Below are positions 50,227-59,300 of a stretch of DNA of 64,000 bases, in pieces. Each line of letters opens with the position of its first letter. The first letter of the stretch is position 1. This DNA comes from a bacterium (GTDB lineage: Bacteria > Actinomycetota > Acidimicrobiia > Spongiisociales > UBA5794), in contig JAAETI010000519.1 in the NCBI GenBank assembly GCA_024228555.1, positions 1 through 64,000 on the forward strand, written 5' to 3'. Made by a program: the position numbers and the translations under genes. The notes beneath the pieces are model-generated. The model did not search any database. It was not told the DNA's origin and saw only the letters and a program-made list of their open reading frames with translations.

Positions 50227-50568
50227 CTACTCCTCGTTCTCTTGGCTGATGAAGCTGTTGTAAACCTCAAGCAGCGCGATCTTCTGGGTCTTTGTGAGTG
50301 TCTCGTCTACTGCGATCGCCTCAGGCACATCCCGTCGCATCGAGACTTCGTCAAGCAGTCCCGCACGCTCGTAGAGCGTTTCGGCCGATATCGAGAGCGC
50401 TCTTGCCAGCGACTTGAGAATCTCAGCCGATGGTTTGCGCAACCCTCGCTCAATCTGGCTTAGGTAGGGATTGGAGATTCCGGCTGTTTCCGCAAGCTTG
50501 CGGAGCGACATTGCACTGCGCTCCCGCTGCTGGCGGATGTACTCACCGAGGTCACCAATCTGCTTCAC
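50227..50568 (-). CDS. XRE-family transcriptional regulator of the histone-like gene
   Basis: The protein has 113 residues with a Cro/C1-type HTH: Ser-Leu-Arg-Lys-Leu-Ala-Glu-Thr-Ala-Gly-Ile-Ser-Asn-Pro-Tyr-Leu-Ser-Gln-Ile-Glu-Arg, followed by Pro-Ser-Ala-Glu-Ile-Leu-Lys-Ser-Leu-Ala. I start at the GTG at 50568 rather than the ATG at 50577, because that ATG overlaps the -10 hexamer and would lie upstream of the transcription start. It precedes the histone-like gene by 2 nt. Autoregulation through the palindrome over its promoter is inferred. Confidence 0.8.
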   Translation of the reverse strand: MKQIGDLGEYIRQQRERSAMSLRKLAETAGISNPYLSQIERGLRKPSAEILKSLARALSISAETLYERAGLLDEVSMRRDVPEAIAVDETLTKTQKIALLEVYNSFISQENEE

Positions 50569-50569
50569 G

Positions 50570-50604
50570 GTTAGCATAATATCGCATAGTGCTAACTATT
50601 GCAA
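50570..50604 (-). promoter_or_regulatory. Promoter and palindromic operator of the XRE/histone-like operon
   Basis: On the minus strand TTGCAA (50604-50599), a 17-nt spacer and TATTAT (50581-50576) form a strong sigma70-like promoter. GTTAGCA (50570-50576) and TGCTAAC (50590-50596) are exact inverted repeats separated by 13 nt, and they flank the -10 element and most of the spacer. The GTG start codon lies 7 nt beyond the -10 element. Confidence 0.75.
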
Positions 50605-50624
50605 GCACTAAACCAAGCCCAGAA

Positions 50625-51791
50625 TCAGATCGCTGAGCCTCGTTGCACCAACATCTCGTCGAGGTTCGCCTGGATGAGTGACCTGATTTCTTCGGTCCTC
50701 TCCAGCATCTCCAGAGGGTCAGGATCGATGCCTGCGTGGCTCGGTTGAATCGGCTCGAGGAATCGCACTCGCCATCGAATCGGAAGCGGCACCAGATTCA
50801 GATAGACCGCCATTTCCTCAACCCGCTGCGATGGCCAGACCATGCGGACGATGCGGGCCAACGCCTGTGATGAGAACAACGCCGGATGGACCTCGTCGGA
50901 CCCAACGATGGCAACCGGCACTACCGGCACGCCGTGGCGTTCCGCCATCGTGAGGAATCCTCCGCGCCCAAATCGCTGTACGTGATATGCCTCGGAGAAC
51001 GGCTTCTGGAAGGCGCGAACCCCTTCGGGAAACACTCCGACCATATGGCCTTCCTCGAGAAGGTAGGCCGCATCGGCTCGGGCTGCATAGACCCCACCGA
51101 CCTTGCGGTAGAGGTGAGACAGCGTTGGTGTGGCGTTGAACACTTCTGTGGCCATCATGCGCGGGCGGCGCGGCACGGCCATCTCGTTGGTGACGGCCAG
51201 GCTGAGCATCATGGCGTCGTAGGGCAACGCCGCCCCACCATGATTGGCGGCCAGCAGCACGCCACCTTCGGTCGGCAGGTTTTCGACACCCTCGACTTCG
51301 ACGCGGAAGTACTCGTAGTACAAGTAGTTGATCAGGTGCCAGACCATTTCGGCAACTATCGGGTCGAGGCCGATTGGGTCTATCTCGTACGAGGCGAGCC
51401 AAACGTGTCTGAGCAGCGTTGGCCACGTATCAAAGCCAAGCCGCCCCAGGGCCGGGATCGCCACGTCCGTGTTGGTGACGCCCCCATGGAGGACACATCG
51501 GTCCTTCTCAATCACGACAGGCAACCCGCAGGGGTGCCCTTCGATGCTGCGCCAGTTACAGGTTTTGGTGTGGTCGATATACGCATTGAGGCGTTCGTCA
51601 AGAGCAGCGCGGCGACCCTTGGCATCGTAGCTTCGGTCTCCGGGAGGCTCGGTAGCTGCTGAGTCATTCCCATTGGCCTCCAGCGCCACAATGAGTTGTG
51701 CCTTTGTCATCCGTGACCGGCCGACGATCTGCTGGTGGCGCGCCATGTCCATCAGCTGTCTCTTGGTCAGTTCGTCGAGGGGGACACTCAT
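50625..51791 (-). CDS. PlsC-like acyltransferase with N-terminal SAP/Rho-N-like and Cys/His region
   Basis: The protein has 388 residues. An N-terminal helical motif (Leu-Thr-Lys-Arg-Gln-Leu-Met-Asp-Met-Ala, Met-Thr-Lys-Ala-Gln-Leu-Ile-Val-Ala-Leu) resembles Rho-N/SAP. A Cys/His segment follows (Thr-Cys-Asn-Trp, His-Pro-Cys-Gly-Leu-Pro-Val-Val, Arg-Cys-Val-Leu-His-Gly-Gly), like a small metal-binding knuckle. The acyltransferase domain has Ala-Asn-His-Gly-Gly-Ala-Ala-Leu-Pro-Tyr-Asp in place of the usual His-x4-Asp, and Val-Phe-Pro-Glu-Gly-Val-Arg. The ATG overlaps the epimerase stop by 4 nt. It is probably an acyl-CoA:lipid acyltransferase at the membrane. Confidence 0.8.
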   Translation of the reverse strand: MSVPLDELTKRQLMDMARHQQIVGRSRMTKAQLIVALEANGNDSAATEPPGDRSYDAKGRRAALDERLNAYIDHTKTCNWRSIEGHPCGLPVVIEKDRCVLHGGVTNTDVAIPALGRLGFDTWPTLLRHVWLASYEIDPIGLDPIVAEMVWHLINYLYYEYFRVEVEGVENLPTEGGVLLAANHGGAALPYDAMMLSLAVTNEMAVPRRPRMMATEVFNATPTLSHLYRKVGGVYAARADAAYLLEEGHMVGVFPEGVRAFQKPFSEAYHVQRFGRGGFLTMAERHGVPVVPVAIVGSDEVHPALFSSQALARIVRMVWPSQRVEEMAVYLNLVPLPIRWRVRFLEPIQPSHAGIDPDPLEMLERTEEIRSLIQANLDEMLVQRGSAI

Positions 51792-52735
51792 GGGGTAGTC
51801 GATCGGCTGGGGAGGGCACCGTAGCCACACAGGACGGCCTGGCGCAGGTTCTGGCTCGGCTCGAAACCGAGCACGTTTCTCATCCGTCGTGTGTCGGCGA
51901 TCAACCCGTAGTGAACCAGGTGCTTGATGTGATCCGGCAAATGGAGATCTGCCCGCCCCATGCCTTTGACCGCAACGTTGTAAGCCCGGCGGGGGAGAGG
52001 TTGGCCTACCCGCTTGCCCAGACGCAGGATCCTGGACAGGTAGAGCTGTCCAGGGGCGGCGATGTTGAATGTGCCCTGCACCGGGTTGCTCAGCGTGTGT
52101 TGGATGGCGCCGGTGGCATCTTCTCCCGAGATCAGCTGAATCCGGGGGTCATAACCGAGGCGGGTCGGCACCAGCGGGAGGCGGAGGTATCGGCTCATCG
52201 GATTGGTTACGTTCGGGCCAAAGATCGGGGCCAACCGCAGCACTGTGAAGACAATGTCTTTCCGAGATTTGGCGGTGTCGGTGATGTAATCCTCCATGAT
52301 CGTCAGATCCTTGGCGAATCGGCTACGTCGCCCATCGAGCCGGGCCTCCTCGCTGACAACCGACGGATTTCGTGGCCCCATCCCGTACACACAGATATCC
52401 GATTTGACGATGACCTGGGTGAGCTCGGCACAGCGGTGGATCGCGCCAAACAGCGCTTGGGCGCCGACCACTGCCTCGTCATGGGAGCGCCGCCCACCGA
52501 GCAGCGCCGACCGATCAACGGTTTGCAGGTGGATCACGGCATCCGGCTTGGTGTCGATCACGAAGTGGGCGAACTCGGGGTTGTCCAGCTCGAACAGATG
52601 AACCTCTGACTCGAGTTCCACTCTGGCGGGAACCTCATCGACCGCGATGACATGGACGTCGGAACGTCGTTCGAGTTCTTTGATTAGATGACCACCCGTC
52701 CAGGTGGCTGCCCCGGTCACAAGGATTCGCCGCAT
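51788..52735 (-). CDS. NAD-dependent epimerase/dehydratase-like SDR
   Basis: The 315-residue extended SDR starts Met-Arg-Arg-Ile-Leu-Val-Thr-Gly-Ala-Ala-Thr-Trp-Thr-Gly-Gly, a variant of the Gly-x2-Gly-x2-Gly NAD loop. Val-Ile-His-Leu-Gln-Thr-Val-Asp and a late Leu-Arg-Leu-Ala-Pro-Ile-Phe-Gly-Pro follow. The Tyr-x3-Lys pair is not clear: Ser-Asp-Ile-Cys-Val-Tyr-Gly-Met holds a Tyr without a following Lys, so activity may be altered. It is paired with the acyltransferase gene by a 4-nt overlap. Confidence 0.75.
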   Translation of the reverse strand: MRRILVTGAATWTGGHLIKELERRSDVHVIAVDEVPARVELESEVHLFELDNPEFAHFVIDTKPDAVIHLQTVDRSALLGGRRSHDEAVVGAQALFGAIHRCAELTQVIVKSDICVYGMGPRNPSVVSEEARLDGRRSRFAKDLTIMEDYITDTAKSRKDIVFTVLRLAPIFGPNVTNPMSRYLRLPLVPTRLGYDPRIQLISGEDATGAIQHTLSNPVQGTFNIAAPGQLYLSRILRLGKRVGQPLPRRAYNVAVKGMGRADLHLPDHIKHLVHYGLIADTRRMRNVLGFEPSQNLRQAVLCGYGALPSRSTTP

Positions 52736-52844
52736 AGCCGTCAGCCTACCGAGCCACGACGCCCCACCCTTCATGCTCGCCATCTGTGGCTGGCCGGAGG
52801 CCAGCCACAGACCTACCATGGCGGGCCATCGCCGGAGTATTCAC

Positions 52845-53885
52845 ATGAAATCCACAAAAGGGGACGAGTCCTTGATCATCGTCATGACAAAGGGGTCTTC
52901 ACCCGAGGACGTCGCCAACGTGATCAACCGGCTCACCTCAATCGGCGCCGAGGCGCATGTATCTGAAGGAAAGCAACGCACGGTTATTGGTGCCGTTGGT
53001 GACAGAAACGCTATCCAGCAGCTGCCGTGGGAGGCCTTCCCCGGTGTCGAGCGAGCGGTACCCGTACTCAAACCGTTCAAGTTCGTCAGCAGAGACTTCC
53101 AGGTCGAAGACACGGTCGTTGATGTCGGCGGTGTTCCTGTAGGTGGCGGCAACTTCGCCGCTATCGCAGGACCATGCGCCGTCGAAACACGCGACCAGCT
53201 CTTCGCCTCCGCAGCAGCGGTTGCCAAGGCCGGTGCCACCATCCTTCGTGGGGACGCCTTCAAGCCACGGACCTCACCGTATTCCTTTCAAGGCCTCGCC
53301 GAAAAGGGGCTCGAGCTTCTTGCCGAGGCTCGTGACGAGTTCGGTCTGCCATTCGTTGCCGAGGCCGTGGATCCGAGGGATGTGGAGCTGGTGAGCAGCT
53401 ACGCAGATCTAATCCGTGTTGGCACTCGCAACATGGCCAATTTCACCCTCCTCTCCGAACTCGGTCGACAGAGCAAACCCGTGATGCTCAAGCGGGGTCT
53501 CACCGCCACCATCGAAGAGTGGCTCAACGCGGCTGAGTACATCTACAAAGAGGGCAACCACGACGTCATCATGTGTGAACGTGGCATCCGCACGTTCGAG
53601 ACCGCTACGCGGAACACCCTCGATATCTCTGCGGTGCCTGTTCTGAAGGAACTGTCGCACCTTCCCGTGATTGTTGATCCTTCCCATTCCGGGGGTAAGC
53701 GAAGCCTTGTCGCCCCGCTCACCCGGATAGCGGTTGCGGCGGGAGCCGATGGCTTCATGATCGATGTTCATCCGGCGCCGGAGACGGCGTTGGTCGACGG
53801 ACCGCAGGCCATCCTGCCGGCCGAGTTCACCGATCTGATGGACGAGGTGCGGGCATTGCTCATCGTGATGGACTCGTTCACCTAG
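52845..53885 (+). CDS. aroF: 3-deoxy-7-phosphoheptulonate (DAHP) synthase, type I beta
   Basis: The first shikimate-pathway enzyme, 346 residues. A ferredoxin-like regulatory domain (about 1-70) is followed by the catalytic barrel: Pro-Phe-Lys-Phe-Val-Ser-Arg, Ala-Gly-Pro-Cys-Ala-Val-Glu, [16 protein letters not shown], Gly-Thr-Arg-Asn-Met, and Asp-Pro-Ser-His-Ser. GGAG lies 7 nt ahead of the ATG at 52845. Feedback control through the N-terminal domain is known for relatives such as the Thermotoga enzyme. Confidence 0.95.
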   Translation: MKSTKGDESLIIVMTKGSSPEDVANVINRLTSIGAEAHVSEGKQRTVIGAVGDRNAIQQLPWEAFPGVERAVPVLKPFKFVSRDFQVEDTVVDVGGVPVGGGNFAAIAGPCAVETRDQLFASAAAVAKAGATILRGDAFKPRTSPYSFQGLAEKGLELLAEARDEFGLPFVAEAVDPRDVELVSSYADLIRVGTRNMANFTLLSELGRQSKPVMLKRGLTATIEEWLNAAEYIYKEGNHDVIMCERGIRTFETATRNTLDISAVPVLKELSHLPVIVDPSHSGGKRSLVAPLTRIAVAAGADGFMIDVHPAPETALVDGPQAILPAEFTDLMDEVRALLIVMDSFT

Positions 53886-54911
53886 ATGCCCGCAGTAGCC
53901 ATCTCCGGCACCGGGCTAATCGGCGCTTCGATCGGTCTCGGGTTGGCCCGCGCTGGTTGGGAAGTCACCGGATGGGATCCTGATCGCAGCGTTCTGAAGG
54001 CTGCCCAAGACGTTGGGGCGATACATCAAGCCGCCGATTCGTTCGATGCGTTGCTGGCAACTGAGGTTGAGTTGGTTGTGATGGCAGGGCCGCCCTTGGC
54101 CGTTATAGAGCAAGCGTCGATTGCCGAAACGGACGCGCTCATCATCGACGTCGCCGGCGTGAAGTCGGCGGTTCTAGGGGCGGCTCGACCTGCTCGGTTT
54201 GTCGGCACGCATCCGATGGCCGGCCGCGAGATGACCGGGCCGCAAGGGGCGTCACCATCCTTGTTCCGGGGTGCGACATGGGTCGTAGCTACCGATGGGG
54301 CGACGGAGGCCGACCTAACCACAGTTGAGGAGACGCTCGGAGAGTTAGGGGCGCGTCCCGTGAGGATGACGGCCGCCGAACACGACGCGGCAGTCGCAAT
54401 GATTAGCCACTTGCCGCAGGTGCTGGCGACAGCCCTGGTCAACGAGGCCGCGGATCGTATCAACGCGCTGGACTTGGCAGCAGGCAGTTTCCGTGACCTG
54501 ACGCGCGTGGCTGCTTCCGACCCGGCGATTTGGGTCGAACTGTTGGCAATAAACAGCCAAGACGTGGTGGGTGCAATCGAAGACTTCAGGGGTCGCCTGG
54601 CTCGAATCGTCGATGCACTTGAGAGAGGCGATGCCGAGGTGATCCGGCGGTTCCTCACCAGAGGACAGGAGATTCGGCGCACGCTTGCCCCTGGGTCGGC
54701 GTCGGTGCGTGTTGCGCTGGCGGACGAGCCGGGCGAGCTGGCACGGGTCGGTCGGGCCCTCGGTTCGTCATCGGTCGACGTGCGCGATCTCCAGCTCCGC
54801 CACGCTCCTCACGGCGGAGGTGGTGTTCTCACCATATCCGTGCGCCCCGGCGAGGTTGAGACCTTGGGCACAGCGTTGCGTGACGAGGGTCTTCTCGTCC
54901 TTGACATCTGA
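53886..54911 (+). CDS. tyrA: Prephenate dehydrogenase with C-terminal ACT-like domain
   Basis: The 341 residues begin with the NAD loop Gly-Thr-Gly-Leu-Ile-Gly-Ala-Ser-Ile-Gly and contain Gly-Thr-His-Pro-Met-Ala-Gly-Arg-Glu and Ile-Ser-His-Leu-Pro-Gln-Val, with the catalytic His residues of TyrA. Residues from about 268 (Ser-Val-Arg-Val-Ala-Leu-Ala-Asp-Glu-Pro-Gly-Glu-Leu-Ala-Arg-Val) form an ACT-like regulatory module. It starts directly after the aroF stop codon, so tyrosine synthesis is coordinated with pathway entry. Confidence 0.92.
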   Translation: MPAVAISGTGLIGASIGLGLARAGWEVTGWDPDRSVLKAAQDVGAIHQAADSFDALLATEVELVVMAGPPLAVIEQASIAETDALIIDVAGVKSAVLGAARPARFVGTHPMAGREMTGPQGASPSLFRGATWVVATDGATEADLTTVEETLGELGARPVRMTAAEHDAAVAMISHLPQVLATALVNEAADRINALDLAAGSFRDLTRVAASDPAIWVELLAINSQDVVGAIEDFRGRLARIVDALERGDAEVIRRFLTRGQEIRRTLAPGSASVRVALADEPGELARVGRALGSSSVDVRDLQLRHAPHGGGGVLTISVRPGEVETLGTALRDEGLLVLDI

Positions 54912-54916
54912 TTTGG

Positions 54917-56134
54917 TCAGCGGTGGAGGCGAACGGGCACGGTCTCATAACCGTGAATGGTGAACGCATTCTGTCTGATCGGTTGTGCTGTTAGCTCGAG
55001 GTCGGGAGCTGACTCGACAAGTGTTGCGAGTGCGACATCCAGTTCGAGACGAGCCAACGCAGCCCCGAGACAGTGATGGGTTCCGCCCCCGAAGCCGATG
55101 TGATGGACGGCGTGACGATCGGCAACGAATCGGTCCGGATCATCAAATGCCCTCGGGTCTCGGTTCGCTGCCCCGAACAGCATCCCAATCTTGTCGCCGA
55201 AGCTGAACTGCTTTCCGGCGACCTCGACATCGTCGGCGAGCACCCACCGCTCAAACAGCTGCAACGGTGCGTCCCAGCGCAACATCTCTTCGACAGCAAC
55301 TGACGGCGCTACCCATCCGTCGACAACACGGTGCCATTCGTCTCGGTTCCTCATGAATCCCGTGATGCCGTTGCCCATTGTGTTCACTGTCGCTTCGTGC
55401 CCGGCGTTGAGGAGCACAATGATGGTCGAGACGATCTCTTCTTCGGCAAGGCGTTCGCCGTCGACCTCCGCGTGTACGAGTTCGCCGATCAATCCGCCGC
55501 GCGGTTCCGAGCGATGGAAATGAATCATGCCGCGCACATAGCTGTCGAACTCGGCTGCGGCATCGGCCGCATCCTGGGCCTGGCTGTCGGTTGTGTTCAG
55601 CTCGTACATTTTGACCATGAGGTGTGACCAATCGAGCAGATGCTGGTGATCCTCTGCAGGCACCCCGAGCAAGGTGGTGATGATGCCAATCGAGTACGGC
55701 ATGCTGAAGTCTGCGAGCAGGTCGATCTCGTTTATCTCCATGGCGGCTGCGAGGAGCGAGCCGGCGAGCTCCTTTGCAGGATTGCGCATGGCTTCGACCG
55801 CACGGATGGTGAAGGCTTTCGATACCAGCCGGCGCAGCCTTGTGTGATCGGGTGGCTCGAGCTCGAGTAGAGAGTGCTTTTCGACCCTCCAAAAGGGAGC
55901 CCAGCGGGGATCGCGAGGGGTTGCCCCGATTTCCTCGTCCGTTGCGATGTGGTCGTAGACCCGACCAAGCCGCCGATCGCGCAAGCAGGTTCGCACGGTC
56001 TCGTGGCGAGACACCATCCACAATCCGGATCGTTCATCTTGGACGATCGCGGATGACTCGCGGATCTTGCTGAGGACTGGATAGGGGTCCTGGATGAACT
56101 CGGGATCTGCGAGGTCGAATATCAACTGTGCCAT
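54917..56134 (-). CDS. Cytochrome P450
   Basis: The 405-residue soluble P450 has the I-helix Ala244-Gly-His-Glu-Ala-Thr249, Glu283-x-x-Arg286, and the heme loop Phe-Gly-Gly-Gly-Thr-His-His-Cys355-Leu-Gly. The I-helix threonine for oxygen activation is present. The substrate cannot be told from sequence, and no redox-partner gene is nearby. TAACGT (56147-56142), 7 nt before the ATG, suggests a leaderless start. Confidence 0.93.
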   Translation of the reverse strand: MAQLIFDLADPEFIQDPYPVLSKIRESSAIVQDERSGLWMVSRHETVRTCLRDRRLGRVYDHIATDEEIGATPRDPRWAPFWRVEKHSLLELEPPDHTRLRRLVSKAFTIRAVEAMRNPAKELAGSLLAAAMEINEIDLLADFSMPYSIGIITTLLGVPAEDHQHLLDWSHLMVKMYELNTTDSQAQDAADAAAEFDSYVRGMIHFHRSEPRGGLIGELVHAEVDGERLAEEEIVSTIIVLLNAGHEATVNTMGNGITGFMRNRDEWHRVVDGWVAPSVAVEEMLRWDAPLQLFERWVLADDVEVAGKQFSFGDKIGMLFGAANRDPRAFDDPDRFVADRHAVHHIGFGGGTHHCLGAALARLELDVALATLVESAPDLELTAQPIRQNAFTIHGYETVPVRLHR

Positions 56135-56295
56135 TGGACAGACGTTACCCCGCTAGAAGCGGTTCTGGAACGGACCTATCGGGACGGGTAAGGGGCTATG
56201 GTTGGCGCGCGGTGGCCGGTGTGGACGCGGTACCCGAGACATCATCGAGATTGCCGAACGGTGTATGCGGCGGTGCGAGCTGCAAGGAGAAACCG

Positions 56296-56331
56296 GTGCC
56301 AACCAAAGATCCATTGCGACGTGAGGCTTGA
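56296..56331 (+). CDS. Possible 11-codon leader ORF upstream of metH
   Basis: A GTG at 56296 stands 6 nt behind AAGGAG (56284-56289) and opens an 11-residue frame (Val-Pro-Thr-Lys-Asp-Pro-Leu-Arg-Arg-Glu-Ala). It ends in TGA at 56331, 1 nt before the metH ATG and in a different frame. It could couple translation to metH. It contains no internal Met codons, so classical attenuation is unlikely. Confidence 0.3.
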   Translation: MPTKDPLRREA

Positions 56332-56332
56332 G

Positions 56333-59300
56333 ATGAGTGAATTCCTTCATTCCCTCAACGAGCGTGTGATCATCTTTGACGGGGCGGCGGGCACCACTCT
56401 GCAGCGAGCAGGTCTCAACGACGACGATTTTGGGGGCCCCAGTCTCGAAGGTTGCAACGAGCTTCTCAACGTAACCCGGCCGGATGTTGTGGCCGCGATG
56501 CACGACGAGTTCCTGACGGCTGGCGTCGATGTCATCGAGACAAACACTTTTGGTGCGTTTGCCGTGCCGCTCGCCGAGTACGGCATTGCCGACCGTTCCT
56601 ATGAGCTCAACAAGGCGGCAGCGGAGATCGCACGGTCGGTTGCCGCCGATCACGCCACCGCAGAGCGCTCGCGTTGGGTTGCAGGTTCGATCGGCCCCGG
56701 CACCAAGCTCGCGTCACTGGGTCAGATCTCCTATGCGGAGCTGGCCGATGCCTATGAGATTCAGGCAGGGGGTCTGATCGACGGTGGTAGCGATCTTCTG
56801 ATCGTCGAGACCATGTACGACTTGTTGACACTGAAGGCTGCCGTTGCGGGAAGTCGGCGCGCAATGAAGGCTCGGGGACACTATGTGCCAATACAGGCAC
56901 AGGTCACCATCGAAACGACTGGGCGCATGTTGCCTGGGACCGAAATCGGGGCGGCCCTGGCAGCTATCGAACCGTTGCGCGTCGACGTCATTGGGCTCAA
57001 CTGCGCGACAGGCCCTGAGGAGATGAGCGAGCACATCCGCTATCTGGCGCGTCATTCGCGGGTTCCGATCTCGGCGATCCCCAACGCCGGTTTGCCGGAG
57101 GTTGTCGATGGCGAGATGCACTACGGGTTGTCAGCGGAGAACCTTGCCGAGCAGCACGCTCGCTTCATCACCGACTTTGGCGTCAGTGTTGTGGGCGGCT
57201 GCTGCGGCACCACTCCAGAACACCTCAAGGCTGTCGTCGATCGATGTCGTGACCTCACACCTGCCGCCCGCCAGCCGGAAACCCAAGCCGGGGCCTCCTC
57301 TACGTACAGTTTTGTCCCCTTTGCCCAAGACACGTCGTTTCTCCTTGTCGGCGAACGCACGAACGCCAACGGCTCGAAGTTGTTCCGCGATGCGATGCTC
57401 GAACAGGACTGGGACTCCTGTCTTGAAGTGGCGCGGAGCCAGGTCGCCGAGTCGGCGCATCTGATCGACGTGTGTGTTGACTATGTAGGCCGCGACGGGG
57501 TGGCCGACATGGACGAGCTGGCTAGCCGCTTCGCCACCCAGGTCCCTGCACCACTTGTTCTGGACAGCACCGAACCGGAGGTGCTGCGGGCGGGACTCGA
57601 GCGCATCGGTGGCCGATCCGTTCTCAACTCGGCAAATCTCGAGGACGGCGATGAGCGGGGGTCCCGTGCCGATGCGGTGTTCGAGCTCGCCAGGGAACAC
57701 GGAGCGGCCGTCATTTCTCTACTCATCGATGAGGACGGGCAAGCACGTGACGTCGACTGGAAGATGCGTGTCGCTCACCGCCTCTATGACCTCGCCGTCA
57801 ACCGCTACGGATTGGAGCCGTCGTCGCTGATCTTTGACCCGTTGACGTTTCCGCTGACGACGGGCGACCCGGACCTGCGGCGTGACGGTCTCGCCACATT
57901 GGCTGCTATCAAACGGATCAAGAGTGAGCTGCCTGGTGTCTTCACAATCCTTGGTGTCTCGAACGTCTCTTTTGGCCTGCGTCCAGCGACGCGACACGTC
58001 CTGAATTCGATGTTCCTCCATGAGTGTGTTGCGGCTGGTTTGGACGCAGCCATTGTGCACGCCGGACGAATCAAACCTCTCAACAAGATTGAGGACCGGC
58101 ATAGAGAGCTATGTCTCGACCTGATCCATGACCGTGGCCACGATGGTTACGACCCTCTCACCGAACTGATCGAGGAGTTCGCAGATGTGACTGTTGCCTC
58201 AGCTGCCGTCATTGACCACAGCGACTGGCCGGTTGACGATCGGCTCCGGCAACGCATCATCGACGGCAACATGACCGGTTTGAAGGACGACCTCGACGAG
58301 GCAGTTGCCGCGGGGACGTCACCGCTCGACATCATCAATGATGTCTTGCTGAGTGGCATGAAGGTCGTCGGGGAACTCTTTGCCAGCGGAGAGATGCAAT
58401 TGCCGTTTGTGCTCCGCAGCGCCGAAACCATGAAGCGAGCGGTTGCTCATTTGGAGCGGCAGATGGAGAAAGGTGACGCAAGTCATCGGGGCTCGATCGT
58501 CCTCGCCACGGTGCGTGGCGATGTCCACGACATCGGCAAGAATCTGGTCGACATCATCCTCACCAACAACGGTTTCGATGTGCACAACCTCGGGATCAAG
58601 GTCGGGATGGCTGAGATACTCGAGGCGCTTGCTGAACACGAGGCCGACGCCATTGGCATGAGCGGCTTGTTGGTGAAAAGCACACTGATCATGCGGGACA
58701 ACCTGGAGCAGCTGAACCGTCGCGACATGACGCATGTTCCCGTGGTGCTTGGCGGGGCTGCCCTGACCAGGGCGTATGTCGAACAGGATCTGCGTGGCGT
58801 CTACCCGGGACCGTTGTTCTACGGGAAGGATGCGTTTGCAGGGCTCGACGTAATGGAACAGATTGAGCGTCGCCGTGGTGGCGATATCGATGTCGAGTTC
58901 GGCAGAGTCGAGATACGGAAACTGCCGAAGCGGCAGCCTGAGACTGCGGTGTCTTCACCCGCGGGTCCCGAACGGAGCCCCGAGGTTGTCACCGACAACC
59001 CTGTCTTCACACCACCGTTCCTGGGGTCGCGAGTCGTGAAGGGCGTCCCTATCGACGAGATCGCCGAATACGTCAACGAGACGGCACTATTCCGAAACCA
59101 GTGGCAGTTCCGACCGGCGAACGGCGAGACCGACGCCGATTTCAAGGGTCGGATCCGGGGTGTGTTTCGGGAGCAGCTTGCTTCGGTACGTCAGCAGGAT
59201 CTGCTGACCCCACAGTTGGTCTACGGATACTTCCCTGCCAACGCCGACGGTGATGACTTGGTCATTTGGTCTGATGCGGAGCGCACGGAGGAGAGGATGC

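Noticed and set aside
56135-56332. Possible B12 or SAM riboswitch ahead of metH
   Set aside because: The leader contains GGTGCCAA, but neither a B12-box nor the SAM-I or SAM-IV core can be assembled around it. The element is better explained as the start of the short leader ORF.
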